Both the position numbers and the translations under genes were made by a program. A stretch of 64,000 bases of DNA, taken from Enterococcus devriesei. Its GTDB lineage: Bacteria > Bacillota > Bacilli > Lactobacillales > Enterococcaceae. Shown here piece by piece: positions 7,860 through 17,435 of the stretch; the stretch's first letter is position 1; each line of letters begins with the position of its first letter. The notes under the pieces were generated by a model that saw only the letters and a program-made list of their open reading frames with translations, made no database searches and was not told where the DNA came from. The DNA lies in NCBI RefSeq assembly GCF_001885905.1, contig NZ_JXKM01000004.1, forward strand, positions 248,001-312,000, in the 5' to 3' direction.

Positions 7860-9771
7860 TATGTTTCACTTTCTTTACGCTTAAAAGTGGAACGACAATC
7901 GCTACGACTAAGATGACTAATAGTAAAATTGCTGAACCGTTTGAACCTAAGAAGCCAGTTGGCGTACCAGGTGTTACGACGCCAGATACTTGTAAGATAA
8001 TTCCGATTAAACCGATGATTGAACCACCAGCGATTAAACCAGAAGACAAGCTGACACCTAAAGTGATACGTTCTTCTGCTACTTCTTCTGTTTCTTTTTT
8101 GTTCAATTCGTCAATCAAGCGACGGATCAAGGCACCAACTAAGATGATTGAAGTCGTTGAGATTGGCAAATAGAAACCGATCGCGAAAGTCATGATTGGC
8201 ACTTTCATAAAGTGTAAAACGACGCCCATTGCGATACCGGCAATGACCATGTGCCATGGAAGTGAACCAGACGTGATCCCTGAAGTCAATGTTGCCATCA
8301 AGTTCGCTTGTGGCAAACCAAATGGAGGATTTGAACCAGTGATCGCAAGTTGTGGTGACAAGATTACCATCATACCAGTAACGATTACCACACCTACAAT
8401 GTTAGAAATTAAGAAGTAACGACGGCCTTCGTTGAAGTTTCCGCCCATTACGAAAGTAACTTTTTGTGATTGTGCATACCCACCAGCTACTGAGATTGCT
8501 AATACGATAAAAGTACCAAACAATAATAATTGTTGTGTATTTTCAGCTGTTGTCCAGCCCATCATAACGAAGACTAACGTCAAGATAACCATTGAAGCGA
8601 TCGTCATACCAGATACTGGCAAGTTCGATGTACCGATCGTACCAGTCAAACGACCCGCAACGATAACGAATAGCAAGCTTAAGATGATTGATAAGATACC
8701 GCCGACAAGAGCCATCATCACATTTCCAGTAATGATGAAGCCCATAACAATCGCCATAACAGCACCGAGGATCAATGGAAGCATACCGCCGCCTTCGCCT
8801 TCATTACCTTCTTTACGACCTTTCATCGTTGCAGAGATAGATGTGATGATTGTTGGGATCAATTTGATTGCGCCAATCAATCCACCAGAAATCATCATCC
8901 CAGCACCGATATATTTCACGTATGATCCAGAGATCACAGCAAAATCAGCTGTATTTAATAATTGACTTGCGTTGTCCCAAACATGAGCGCCGTTGCCAGC
9001 CATTCCCATGAAGTAACCTAATAATGGAGCAATTGCGAAGTTCGCTAAGATTGAACCTGCGAACATCAAAACAGAAACATCCATCCCAACGATGAAACCA
9101 ATACCCGCTAATAATGGGTTTACTTCTGTTTCAAATTTCCATTTGTAGAAGCTTTCATTGACATAGCTGATAACGTTGTTCATGATTCCGAAAACAGAAC
9201 CCGTTAAGGCTGTTAAAATACCACCGATACCAAAACCGATCCCCATGTATTTCAATGAATCGCCACCAGTATCAGAAGCAACTAATGTTTCTGAAATCGC
9301 CATCGCTTCTGGATAAACCAGTTTACCGTGTTCGTCGATTAACATGTAATCTTGAACCAATGAGAAGACACCGACACCTAAAAGAACGGCACCAACACCA
9401 ATCCCTACACCTTCGATGAAATTCACTTTACCGCCGACTAAGATCACGGCTGGTAACACGAAGATCATCCCTGAGGCAACTGATTCCCCACCACTCGACA
9501 TTAATTGCAATAAGTTCTTACCTAAAATTGTTTTAGGTTTTACAAACAGAGCGACTAGCCCTGAACCAATAATTGCTCCTGGAATACCGGCAGCTACCGT
9601 TAGACCAGCCTTCATTCCTGAATAAGCAGTTGATGCGGCGAATAAAGCAGCTAATAAAATACCTAAGATCATAATAATTGGTGAGCCTGCTTTTTTAGGC
9701 TTTTCTGCTACGTAAGGTACGTAATCGCGGCCGTTAACTCCACCAAAAGCGTCTTTCGACAGTTTTTTCAT
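7852..9771 (-). CDS. OPT-family oligopeptide transporter
   Basis: This 639-residue polytopic membrane protein has some 14-16 hydrophobic segments. Its N-terminal signature SAYSGMKAGLTVAAGIPGAIIGSG and the later segment HVWDNASQLLNTADFAVISGSYVKYIGAG are typical of prokaryotic OPT transporters. These import di- to penta-peptides by proton symport. It follows the dipeptidase gene pepV by 85 bp and is followed by an overlapping PqqD-like gene, giving a peptide-uptake-and-cleavage operon. AAAGGAA precedes the ATG. Confidence 0.88.
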   Translation of the reverse strand: MKKLSKDAFGGVNGRDYVPYVAEKPKKAGSPIIMILGILLAALFAASTAYSGMKAGLTVAAGIPGAIIGSGLVALFVKPKTILGKNLLQLMSSGGESVASGMIFVLPAVILVGGKVNFIEGVGIGVGAVLLGVGVFSLVQDYMLIDEHGKLVYPEAMAISETLVASDTGGDSLKYMGIGFGIGGILTALTGSVFGIMNNVISYVNESFYKWKFETEVNPLLAGIGFIVGMDVSVLMFAGSILANFAIAPLLGYFMGMAGNGAHVWDNASQLLNTADFAVISGSYVKYIGAGMMISGGLIGAIKLIPTIITSISATMKGRKEGNEGEGGGMLPLILGAVMAIVMGFIITGNVMMALVGGILSIILSLLFVIVAGRLTGTIGTSNLPVSGMTIASMVILTLVFVMMGWTTAENTQQLLLFGTFIVLAISVAGGYAQSQKVTFVMGGNFNEGRRYFLISNIVGVVIVTGMMVILSPQLAITGSNPPFGLPQANLMATLTSGITSGSLPWHMVIAGIAMGVVLHFMKVPIMTFAIGFYLPISTTSIILVGALIRRLIDELNKKETEEVAEERITLGVSLSSGLIAGGSIIGLIGIILQVSGVVTPGTPTGFLGSNGSAILLLVILVVAIVVPLLSVKKVKHND

Positions 9772-9811
9772 GTTTTGAAATTCCTTTCTTACTTTCGATT
9801 ACCCAAAAGTG

Positions 9812-9838
9812 AGTGGAGAGTCTGACAACCAAACTCTC
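9812..9838 (-). other. Intercistronic hairpin between pepV and the OPT gene
   Basis: GGAGAGT and ACTCTCC are inverted around an 11-13-nt loop in the 85-bp gap. There is no strong T run, so it may be a processing site or a partial terminator that sets the pepV to transporter ratio. Confidence 0.45.
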
Positions 9839-9856
9839 CTACTCCTAAAACGCTGG

Positions 9857-11275
9857 CTACTTAACTAAACGATAAATAGCGTCAGCATAAATAGCTGTTG
9901 CTCTGAACAAGCTATCAATTGGCATAAATTCATTTGGTTGGTGCATTACGTTTTCTTCACCTGGGAACATTGCGCCATAAGCGACACCGTTTTCTAGGAT
10001 TCGGCCGTAAGTACCGCCACCGATTGATTCTTCATGGCCTTCTAGACCAGTATGTTCTTCGTAAACGTCCAATAATGTTTTCACTAATGGATCAGTTGCT
10101 GGAACATAATGCGGTGTTTTCACGTCACCGATGATCGCGATTGAAACATCCGCAGCCTTCAGAACTTCTTCCATGTTCGCTAAGATATCATCTTTCGTGA
10201 TGCCTTCTGGATGGCGAACATTGATGGTGATTTTTTTATCGCCCGTTGAAGTGTAGTCGAACAAGTTCGCTGATGACGTTGTTTCACCCATCACGTCATG
10301 CTTCGTGTAAGCATTTAATTTTTTACCGTTATAATCTAAGTGCATATATTCAGCGATTGTTTGAATATAGTTGGCGCCATTGCCATCTAATTTATAATCT
10401 ACTAAGAATGCCGCTAAGAAAGTTGCAGAGTTCACGCCGAATTTTGGTTCTTGCGCGTGCGCTGCTTTACCGATGACTGTTAGAGTGATTTCGCCGTTGT
10501 TTTCAGCAAATTCGCCCTTCACGCCAGCTTTTTCGACGAAGGCATCAAAGGCCGCTTTTAAATCAGCTGCTTTTGCTTCAGCGTTGACTTTAATCACAGC
10601 TGTCGCATCCCCAGGAACCATGTTCGTACGTTGACCTGATTTGAAGCTTACTAGTTCAAAATCGCCAGCTTCAGCGTCGGCTTTGTTTGCGAAAGTCACT
10701 TCGTAAGATAAGATACCTTTTTCACCATTGATGATTGGGAATTGAGCATCTGGAGAAAAACCAACTTTAGGCATTTCTTCCACTTCCATGTAACGGTGGA
10801 TGCCGACCCATTCGCTCTCTTCGTCAGTACCGAAGATGAAACGGATTTTTTTAGAAATTGGTAATTCTAGATCTTTAATGATCCGCATTGCGTAGTAAGC
10901 GGCGATTGAAGGTCCTTTATCGTCGGCTGAACCACGTGCAAATAATTTGCCATCTTTGATAACTGGTTCAAATGGATCAGTATCCCAGTTGTCATCAACT
11001 GGAACAACGTCAACGTGTCCTAATAATCCGAACATTTCTTCGCCGTCACCATATTCGATATGGCCTGCTACGTTTTCGATATTTTTAGTTACGAAACCAT
11101 CGCGGTCACCAAATTCCAAGACTTTGCGTAAAGCGGCTGCTGGACCAGGTCCAAGCGGCTCTTCTTTTGTACCATGCTCGATATCGCGGATACTATTGAT
11201 GCGGATCAAGTCGCCTAAGTCTTTTAGTAAATCGTCTTTGCGTGCTTCTACTTCTTTTTGCCAATCAATTGTCAT
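9857..11275 (-). CDS. pepV: Dipeptidase PepV (M20 metallopeptidase)
   Basis: A 472-residue di-zinc M20 peptidase with the metal ligands and catalytic residues visible in order: GLLGHVDVVPVDDNW near 82-96, ARGSADDKGP near 114-123 and FGTDEESEW near 148-156, with a C-terminal HQPNEF motif supplying the last ligand. The length and the PepV-type insertion agree with lactic acid bacterial PepV, a cytoplasmic enzyme that cleaves dipeptides, including beta-Ala-His. It is the first gene of the operon with the OPT transporter and is preceded by a roughly 245-nt leader whose promoter lies at 11522-11550. Confidence 0.92.
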   Translation of the reverse strand: MTIDWQKEVEARKDDLLKDLGDLIRINSIRDIEHGTKEEPLGPGPAAALRKVLEFGDRDGFVTKNIENVAGHIEYGDGEEMFGLLGHVDVVPVDDNWDTDPFEPVIKDGKLFARGSADDKGPSIAAYYAMRIIKDLELPISKKIRFIFGTDEESEWVGIHRYMEVEEMPKVGFSPDAQFPIINGEKGILSYEVTFANKADAEAGDFELVSFKSGQRTNMVPGDATAVIKVNAEAKAADLKAAFDAFVEKAGVKGEFAENNGEITLTVIGKAAHAQEPKFGVNSATFLAAFLVDYKLDGNGANYIQTIAEYMHLDYNGKKLNAYTKHDVMGETTSSANLFDYTSTGDKKITINVRHPEGITKDDILANMEEVLKAADVSIAIIGDVKTPHYVPATDPLVKTLLDVYEEHTGLEGHEESIGGGTYGRILENGVAYGAMFPGEENVMHQPNEFMPIDSLFRATAIYADAIYRLVK

Positions 11276-11521
11276 TGTTTCATCCCTGCTTTCTTTTTTT
11301 TAAACAAGTTGTTAAACCTGTTAGTTTCATTAGAAAGGTCATGTCTAACTTTAGTTTCCATGTTTGACAGCTTCGAATAACTTTTTAAGCCAGTGAATCT
11401 TTTTCGCATTTATATGAAAATTTGACTCCCTCCACCACTTCACTAAAAAAACGCTTTTGCATGATGAAAGTGTTATTCTATGATTCCTAATTCCGCAGTT
11501 TGTTTCACCTCCCAAGGTAGC
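11276..11521 (-). promoter_or_regulatory. Long pepV leader with promoter at its start
   Basis: On the - strand a TATAAT box (11522-11527) and ATGACT (11545-11550), spaced 17 nt, place transcription start about 240 nt before pepV. The leader contains a GGGAGGTG sequence and short possible peptides, but none has a well-spaced site and start together. The rest of the gap up to 11800 is AT-rich, and I see no gene in it. Confidence 0.5.
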
Positions 11522-11803
11522 ATTATACCGTATTTTTATTCATAAGTCATTGTGAAAAAACTGTCATTTAAAATTAATGAGTGATTTTTCATAAAAATTT
11601 GGGTATTCACTAAAAAAAAATTGTTATTCAAGCTGAGCCAAAATAGTTCTTCTTTTTATGACATGACATATTTAAATCCTACAAAAAGTATATCTGAGGT
11701 TGTATTCGTTTACAAATTATATTCTATTCATTTAACGGACTTATTTCTCATTTGTTTGTTATCTATCATTAATATTAAATTTTTGGTGCTTCACTACAAT
11801 AAC

Positions 11804-11838
11804 AAAAAAAAGATAGCCTACCAAAAGACTATCTTTTT
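11804..11838 (-). terminator. Terminator of ppdK
   Basis: AAAAGATAG and CTATCTTTTT form a stem about 50 bp beyond the ppdK stop codon, with a T run in the ppdK direction. Confidence 0.7.
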
Positions 11839-11890
11839 CCAAAATCATATCTTATTTTAATCAAATATTCATTTAAGTGTTTTTTTATCG

Positions 11891-14518
11891 CTACCCTCCC
11901 ACGATTTCAACTGTAGCCTTGGCCAGTGTCATCTTCGCCTGCGGGATTCTAAACGGCGAGCAAGAAATGTAATCGATCCCTAGCTCATTTAAAAAATCGA
12001 TGGATTTCGGATGGGCCGCAGCTTCTCCGCAAATCCCAATCTTTAATTGCGGGTTAACTTTTCTCCCCCCTTCGATCGCCAGTTTCATCAAGGCGCCTAC
12101 TCCTGCTTTGTCCAACACTTGGAATGGATCATCTTCAAAAATCCCCGCCTCAAGGTATTGCGTGACAATTCTAGGTGAATCATCTCGGGATAACCCCAGT
12201 GCCATCTGGGTCAAATCATTAGTACCGAAACTAAAGAAATCAGCATGCTGAGCGATTTGATCCGCCACAAAACAAGCTCTTGGAATTTCAATCATCGTCC
12301 CAATCTGATAATCCAAGGTCCGCTGATTGTCTCTTAAATTATTTTGGATTGCCTCTTCTATTGCTTGCCGTACGTGGGCAAATTCTCCCGCGTCAATGGT
12401 GAAAGGAATCATGATTTCCGGCTGAATGCTAAACTCCTGTTCTTCCGTCACTTCGCAAGCCGCTTCAATGATCGCTTCTGCCTGCATTTGATAAATTTCT
12501 GGATAGGCCACCCCTAAACGAAGTCCTCGGAAGCCCAGCATAGGATTGACTTCGGCCAGATTGTCAGTCTTACGTTTGACTTCATTGAAGGTTTTGCCTA
12601 ATTCTTTAGCGACCTCACGACATTCTTCAGCGTTTCTAGGTAAAAATTCATGCAGCGGCGGATCTAATAGACGAATCGTTGTCGGTTTCCCGCCCGCGGC
12701 TTCATACATGTATTTGAAGTCCTGTTTCTGCACCGTCTTCAATTCCTTTAAAACCGCTAATCGTTCAGCCAAGCTGTCAGCTAGGATCAGGCGACGAAAT
12801 TGCAATAAGCGGGTCTTTTCAAAGAACATGTGCTCTGTGCGGGCTAATCCGATCCCAACCGCTCCCAAAGCCATCCCTGTTTCGATATCGTTTGGTGTTT
12901 CAGCATTGGCACGGACCTTGATATCGGCGTGACGATCCCAAATCGTATGAAGCTCATCTAGTGCCACCGTGTGTCCGACCTCTTCCATTGGGATTTCACC
13001 GAAATACACCTTGCCGCTTGATCCATCGACGGAGAGAATCGTCCCTTCTTCGATCGTTTCGTCGGCAACCGTTGCTTGGTTTTCCTCTTCCATGACGATT
13101 AAGCGTTCACAGCCCACTACGGAGCAGATGCCCATTCCGCGAGCCACTACTGCCGCATGGGAAGTCATTCCGCCGCGGCTGGTAATCACGGCTTCACTGA
13201 CCGCGATCCCTTCGATATCCTCCGGCGACGTTTCCTCACGAACCAACACCACTCTTTCTCCTCGCGCTTTTGCTTCAGTCGCCGCATCGGCTGAAAAATA
13301 AGCCGCTCCTGTTGCCGCTCCTGGGCTTGCTGCTAAACCTGACAAGAAAGAGACACGGTTTTTTAACGCTGTTTCAGCAAAATTCGGATGCAGGGCCGCT
13401 TCCAGATCTTTCCCTTCAATCCGGCTGACCAAGGTATCCTCACTGATGATCCCTTCTTTAAAGAAGTCTAATAAAATCGTCAATGCAGCTTTTGACGTAC
13501 GTTTGCCGCTACGCGTCTGCAAAATAAATAATTTTTCTCTTTCAATGGTAAATTCCACATCCTGCATGTCTTGATAATGCGTTTCTAAGTTTTCACAGAT
13601 CGCTTTTAACTGATTGAATTGTTCTGGCATGTCTTCGGCTAATACTTGGATCGGTTTTGGTGTCCGCACACCGGCTACTACATCTTCCCCTTGAGCATTG
13701 ATTAGATATTCGCCGAACAAACCAGGGTCGCCTAAAGAAGGATTGCGAGAAAAGACTACCCCTGTCCCAGACGTCTCACCAAAATTTCCAAAGACCATTT
13801 CTTGGATATTGACTGCAGTGCCGAGATCATCGCTGATTCCATGCAAGCGACGATACGTTTTCGCCCGCGCATTGTTCCAGCTGCCAAAGACCGCTTCAAT
13901 GGCTAAATACAATTGCTCGATTGGGTCTTGGGGAAACTCTCGCTGCAAGTTTTTTCGATAAAGCTCTTTGTACTCGCTTACAATTTGTTTCCAATGGTCG
14001 GCGGTCAACTCATTATCAAAGGACAAGCCGTTAACCTTTTTCAAGGCGGTGATTCGGCCTTCAAAGGTACTATTATCCAGTCCCATCACGACATTGCCAA
14101 ACATTTGCAATAAGCGGCGATAACAATCATAAGCGAAACGCTCATTTTGACTGTTACTAGCTAAAGCCGCCACCGTTTGGTCGTTTAAGCCTAGATTCAA
14201 AACGGTATCCATCATCCCTGGCATCGAAAATTTCGATCCGCTCCGAACAGAAACTAATAAAGGATTTTTCAGATCTCCAAATTTTTTCCCCGTTTTAGCA
14301 GATAGTTGCTCGATTGCGGTCATTACTTGCGTCTTCAGCTCATCGGTCAACTGATCCCCATGATTCAAATAATACAAACAGGCTTCCGTTGTAACCGTGA
14401 AGCCTGTTGGAACTGGCAGTCCTAATTTCGTCATCTCGGCTAGGTTCGCCCCTTTGCCGCCAAGCAGATCCTTTTGCTCTTTTGATCCTTCTGAAAATAA
14501 GTAAACCCAACGATTCAT
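11891..14518 (-). CDS. ppdK: Pyruvate phosphate dikinase
   Basis: An 875-residue enzyme with all three functional regions: the ATP-grasp domain with GGKGANLAEMTKLGLPVP near 21-38, the phosphohistidine swivel domain with SRGGMTSHAAVVARGMG near 450-466 (catalytic His), and the PEP/pyruvate barrel with the catalytic cysteine in GICGEAAAHP near 830. It interconverts pyruvate + ATP + Pi and PEP + AMP + PPi. Full length agrees with the bacterial family. No PPDK regulatory protein gene is next to it. The promoter region carries paired direct repeats at 14569-14602. Confidence 0.95.
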   Translation of the reverse strand: MNRWVYLFSEGSKEQKDLLGGKGANLAEMTKLGLPVPTGFTVTTEACLYYLNHGDQLTDELKTQVMTAIEQLSAKTGKKFGDLKNPLLVSVRSGSKFSMPGMMDTVLNLGLNDQTVAALASNSQNERFAYDCYRRLLQMFGNVVMGLDNSTFEGRITALKKVNGLSFDNELTADHWKQIVSEYKELYRKNLQREFPQDPIEQLYLAIEAVFGSWNNARAKTYRRLHGISDDLGTAVNIQEMVFGNFGETSGTGVVFSRNPSLGDPGLFGEYLINAQGEDVVAGVRTPKPIQVLAEDMPEQFNQLKAICENLETHYQDMQDVEFTIEREKLFILQTRSGKRTSKAALTILLDFFKEGIISEDTLVSRIEGKDLEAALHPNFAETALKNRVSFLSGLAASPGAATGAAYFSADAATEAKARGERVVLVREETSPEDIEGIAVSEAVITSRGGMTSHAAVVARGMGICSVVGCERLIVMEEENQATVADETIEEGTILSVDGSSGKVYFGEIPMEEVGHTVALDELHTIWDRHADIKVRANAETPNDIETGMALGAVGIGLARTEHMFFEKTRLLQFRRLILADSLAERLAVLKELKTVQKQDFKYMYEAAGGKPTTIRLLDPPLHEFLPRNAEECREVAKELGKTFNEVKRKTDNLAEVNPMLGFRGLRLGVAYPEIYQMQAEAIIEAACEVTEEQEFSIQPEIMIPFTIDAGEFAHVRQAIEEAIQNNLRDNQRTLDYQIGTMIEIPRACFVADQIAQHADFFSFGTNDLTQMALGLSRDDSPRIVTQYLEAGIFEDDPFQVLDKAGVGALMKLAIEGGRKVNPQLKIGICGEAAAHPKSIDFLNELGIDYISCSPFRIPQAKMTLAKATVEIVGG

Positions 14519-14568
14519 ATGCCTCTCCTTTTAAAAAAGTTTTATTTAAGTCTATTACAGTTTAATAC

Positions 14569-14602
14569 GACGTTTATATAAAGTCAATAAGATGTTTATA
14601 TA
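14569..14602 (-). promoter_or_regulatory. ppdK promoter with paired direct repeats
   Basis: GACGTTTATATA (14569-14580) and GATGTTTATATA (14591-14602) are direct repeats 22 bp apart. On the transcribed strand they flank TTGACT, a good -35 box, with TAAACT 17 nt further on. The arrangement looks like an operator for a repressor acting on the -35 region. The regulator is not identified. Confidence 0.5.
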
Positions 14603-14714
14603 GATTTCCGGACGAATTAATGATTGCTATAAGGAGTTATTAGAACACATATAGAGCAGGCGAAAGTTTTAAACAAAAACTTTTGCTACCTAGCTGAAGA
14701 ATCAAGTGGAACGC

Positions 14715-14752
14715 AAAAAAAAGAGCTGTAACAATATTTTGTTACAGCTCTC
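14715..14752 (-). terminator. Terminator after the DUF1304 gene
   Basis: AGAGCTGTAACAA and TTGTTACAGCTCT form a perfect 13-bp stem followed, in the - direction, by eight T. Confidence 0.9.
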
Positions 14753-14768
14753 TGTCTATGGCGCTTGA

Positions 14769-15140
14769 TTAAACGAATTGTGTCAAAATCAAAAGAAGTG
14801 TGATCGCGGCAGGCAATGCTTGGATCAGATAGATCGACTTGGTGACTGTTTTCCCACCGTATAAACCGACGATCAAAACAAAAAATTGCAGCACCATCAG
14901 CACCTTAAATTGTTGTTGTCCACTGAATAAAATCAGGCTGGCTAATAAGGACAAGCCCAGGCAGCCATTATAGATTCCCATATTTTTCAAAGCGATTTGC
15001 GCATTCGGCAATTTGACAAAGGACAGCGGCATCTTGAAAATATCTGCTTGTTTCTCCGCTGGTGAAAACATTTCTAAGCCCATGATGATTAGATGCAACA
15101 GGCCGATGATTCCTGAAAGCAATAGAATGATAGCTAGCAT
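14769..15140 (-). CDS. DUF1304 family membrane protein
   Basis: A 123-residue protein with four hydrophobic segments (about 1-25, 52-72, 78-95 and 100-122). The conserved central stretch KNMGIYNGCLGLSLLASLILF is characteristic of DUF1304 proteins, whose function is unknown. The GGGGT site is modest. It sits alone with its own strong terminator. Confidence 0.75.
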   Translation of the reverse strand: MLAIILLLSGIIGLLHLIIMGLEMFSPAEKQADIFKMPLSFVKLPNAQIALKNMGIYNGCLGLSLLASLILFSGQQQFKVLMVLQFFVLIVGLYGGKTVTKSIYLIQALPAAITLLLILTQFV

Positions 15141-15211
15141 TCAAATGACCCCTTTATAGTTGATTTATCTACTATATCATCTTCCCCGCTATTTCTAATT
15201 AAAAATGCTTA

Positions 15212-16960
15212 CTACAATTCTTCGATCACAAAGCCATGTTTGTTTAGCTGGTAATTCCCGTTCTCGTGATAATTTTGTCCAAATAAACGGCGGCCTTGTT
15301 TTGCGAAAATCAATTTTTCTCCTTCATTAAAGGTAGCAACAATCGTTTTTTCTTTATATTGACGGGTCAAGGAGAAGGTTTTTTTGTCGTCATCGTAATG
15401 CCATTCCATTGTTCCCAGACTAAAAACTTCCGAAAATTGTTTTCGCAAAGCGATCAATTGTTTGGTGAACGTATACAGCTCTTGATCCGGGTCTTCCCAA
15501 TCCATACAGACACGACAGCCTGGGTCCATTTCTCCTTCAAGTCCGGCTTCTGTGCCGTAAAAAATACAAGGAGTGCCTTTTTGGATAAACATAAAAGTCA
15601 ACGCGCTCCGCAACAGCTCCTTGTTCCCTCGACAAAGGGTCAACAGCCGAGGGGTATCGTGGGAATCCAGCAGATTAAAGCTGACTTCATTGGTCTGATC
15701 ACGATACAAAAGCTGCTGGCGATTCATGCCAAAAATCATTTGCGAGATCGTGATGGATTCTTCCACAAAGAAAGCTTTGATACTGTCAGTAAAGGCATAA
15801 TTCATCACGGCGTGGAATTCGTCGCCTTCCAGCCAGCGTTGGGAACTGTGCCAGATTTCCCCTAAAATATACAAATCTTCTTTTTGCTGCAAGACCGCCT
15901 GACGAAATTCTTTCCAAAAGTGATGATCGACTTCATTAGCAACATCTAAACGCCAGCCGTCAATATCAAATTCACGAATCCAATAAGTCGCGATCGCTAA
16001 AAGAAACTCTTGGACCTCCGGATTTTCTGTATTTAGCTTCGGCATATTGGGCACAAAACTAAAGGTATCGTAATTCAAATTTTCTGCTTGCTCCGAGCCG
16101 GGGATCGGAGTGTACCGCGGCGGAAAGGAATCAATGTGGAACCAATCTGCGTAAGAAGAGTCGGCTCCATGCAAGATAACATCCTGCCATTGGTGAGAAC
16201 TGGCCCCTAAATGATTGAAGACGGCATCTAGCATCACCCGCATGCCTCGTTCGTGGGCCTTTTCAACTAATTCCCGGAAGACCTGCTTGTTGCCAAAATG
16301 CGGATCGACTTCATAATAATCCACTGTATCGTACTTGTGATTGGAGGGGGCGGTAAAAATCGGACACAAATAGATACCGGTAATCCCTAAATCCTCCAAA
16401 TAATCCAGCTTATCGATCACTCCTTGAAGATCACCGCCAAAAAAATTTCCCCGTGTCGGTGCTTCACTGCCCCAAGCTAAGACAGCTTCCGGATCGTTGG
16501 AAAGATCGCCATTATAGAAACGTTCAGGAAAAATCTGATACCAAACCGTTTGGGGCACCCAATCAGGGATTTTAAATCGATCAATCTCTTGAAAATAGGG
16601 CATACGAAAGTATAAATTGTCATGGCTCAAACGGTATTCCTCGTGCTCAAAAATCCCTTGATCCGTATAAAAAACCGAATTCCCTTGAAAATCGGTAATG
16701 CAAAAAGCATACGCCAATCGACGATGGGTTGCCGTTACCTCGATCTCCCAATAATCATGAGTGTCAGTCGTATACGCCTTTCTCATCGCTTGCTGCTTTT
16801 TGTACCATTTTTCTGCACCAAACGTATAAAAATCACCGCTGATCAAGCCCACGGATTTTATCTCGTTGCGTGCCGTCTGCAGACGAATCCGCATGAGATC
16901 CTTTTTGTATAAATAGGCGAATTCGCTTTCTGGGCGATGGTAAATCGCTGCATGATTCAA
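15212..16960 (-). CDS. GH13 neopullulanase/cyclomaltodextrinase-type alpha-glycosidase
   Basis: A 582-residue cytoplasmic enzyme of the GH13 subfamily acting on cyclodextrins, pullulan and maltodextrins. An N-terminal beta-sandwich (about 1-125) precedes the (beta/alpha)8 barrel. Conserved regions are visible: MLDAVFNH, the nucleophile in DGWRLDVANE, the acid in LGEIWH and the transition-state Asp in LLDSHDTPR. The start is a TTG at 16960, supported by GGAGG seven bases upstream; no ATG fits better. There is no signal peptide, so it degrades imported maltodextrins. No transporter or MalR-type regulator lies beside it. Confidence 0.88.
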   Translation of the reverse strand: MNHAAIYHRPESEFAYLYKKDLMRIRLQTARNEIKSVGLISGDFYTFGAEKWYKKQQAMRKAYTTDTHDYWEIEVTATHRRLAYAFCITDFQGNSVFYTDQGIFEHEEYRLSHDNLYFRMPYFQEIDRFKIPDWVPQTVWYQIFPERFYNGDLSNDPEAVLAWGSEAPTRGNFFGGDLQGVIDKLDYLEDLGITGIYLCPIFTAPSNHKYDTVDYYEVDPHFGNKQVFRELVEKAHERGMRVMLDAVFNHLGASSHQWQDVILHGADSSYADWFHIDSFPPRYTPIPGSEQAENLNYDTFSFVPNMPKLNTENPEVQEFLLAIATYWIREFDIDGWRLDVANEVDHHFWKEFRQAVLQQKEDLYILGEIWHSSQRWLEGDEFHAVMNYAFTDSIKAFFVEESITISQMIFGMNRQQLLYRDQTNEVSFNLLDSHDTPRLLTLCRGNKELLRSALTFMFIQKGTPCIFYGTEAGLEGEMDPGCRVCMDWEDPDQELYTFTKQLIALRKQFSEVFSLGTMEWHYDDDKKTFSLTRQYKEKTIVATFNEGEKLIFAKQGRRLFGQNYHENGNYQLNKHGFVIEEL

Positions 16961-17060
16961 ATCCTCACCTCCAACTTATTTCTACTATTGTATCAAAAGC
17001 ACTCCGCCTACTCCAATTGTAGCCTCGCAAGTGTTTCAACCCCAATTTTCTTTTTAAATA

Positions 17061-17163
17061 TGCTACTATAATAGGAGAAGAGATATTTTCTTCACCTCGT
17101 TTATCGAGGATCACTCCAGGGCGTAGCATGTTTGGGGAAGCGGCTGCGTCCGTATTTTTTTGA
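17061..17163 (+). promoter_or_regulatory. Promoter and early terminator (attenuator) of the ABC-F gene
   Basis: TATAAT at 17067-17072 would start a transcript near 17079. Two hairpins follow: CCTCG-TTTAT-CGAGG (17095-17109), then GGGCGTAGC (17119-17127) pairing with GCTGCGTCC (17143-17151) through two G-U pairs and followed by a seven-T run. The second is a convincing intrinsic terminator inside the leader about 280 nt before the coding region, so expression must depend on read-through or antitermination. Confidence 0.6.
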
Positions 17164-17217
17164 CATGACTAAAAAAATCTGGTTTAATAAAATTAATCAT
17201 AAATGAAACGAGGGATT

Positions 17218-17235
17218 ATGCCATTGAAAATCTAA
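17218..17235 (+). CDS. Candidate leader peptide MPLKI upstream of the ABC-F gene
   Basis: ATG at 17218 opens a five-codon frame (Met-Pro-Leu-Lys-Ile-stop), preceded by AACGAGGG. The codons and stop (GAAAATCT at 17226-17233, CTAAGC at 17232-17237) are complementary to downstream AGATTTTC (17285-17292) and GCTTAG (17300-17305). A ribosome stalled here would block that pairing. This is the usual layout of antibiotic-sensing attenuation. The assignment is inference. Confidence 0.4.
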   Translation: MPLKI

Positions 17236-17379
17236 GCGAATGTTGGAAACTGCAAACCGATCTTTTTTCAAGGGATCAGTGGGCAGATTTTCAGGATTGG
17301 CTTAGCCTTTCAAGGGTGTAGTCTCTTTTTTGTCCGCTTTCCCGCTATGTGGAATGAGCCTAAAGGACCTGACTCTCCT

Positions 17380-17435
17380 TTCCTCCTGAAAATTTGCCGC
17401 ATTCTTACTTGAATGATCGACAAGTAAAGGAGGAA
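17380..17435 (+). promoter_or_regulatory. Hairpin hiding the ABC-F ribosome binding site
   Basis: TTCCTCCT at 17380-17387 is complementary to the Shine-Dalgarno AGGAGGAA at 17428-17435. Between them TACTTG and CAAGTA form an inner stem, so the binding site would be sequestered in the default fold. This suggests a translational layer of control as well. Confidence 0.5.

Noticed and set aside
8432-8965. 177-aa open frame opposite the OPT transporter gene
   Set aside because: Shadow of a strongly biased membrane-protein gene; no start site and proline/threonine/isoleucine-rich nonsense composition.
11621-11860. 79-aa open frame on + strand upstream of ppdK's terminator
   Set aside because: No ribosome binding site, unusual composition, and it runs through the ppdK terminator hairpin.
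17128-17163. 11-codon frame MFGEAAASVFF in the ABC-F leader
   Set aside because: It lies inside the terminator hairpin and has only a weak AGGG upstream; MPLKI at 17218 is the better leader-peptide candidate.
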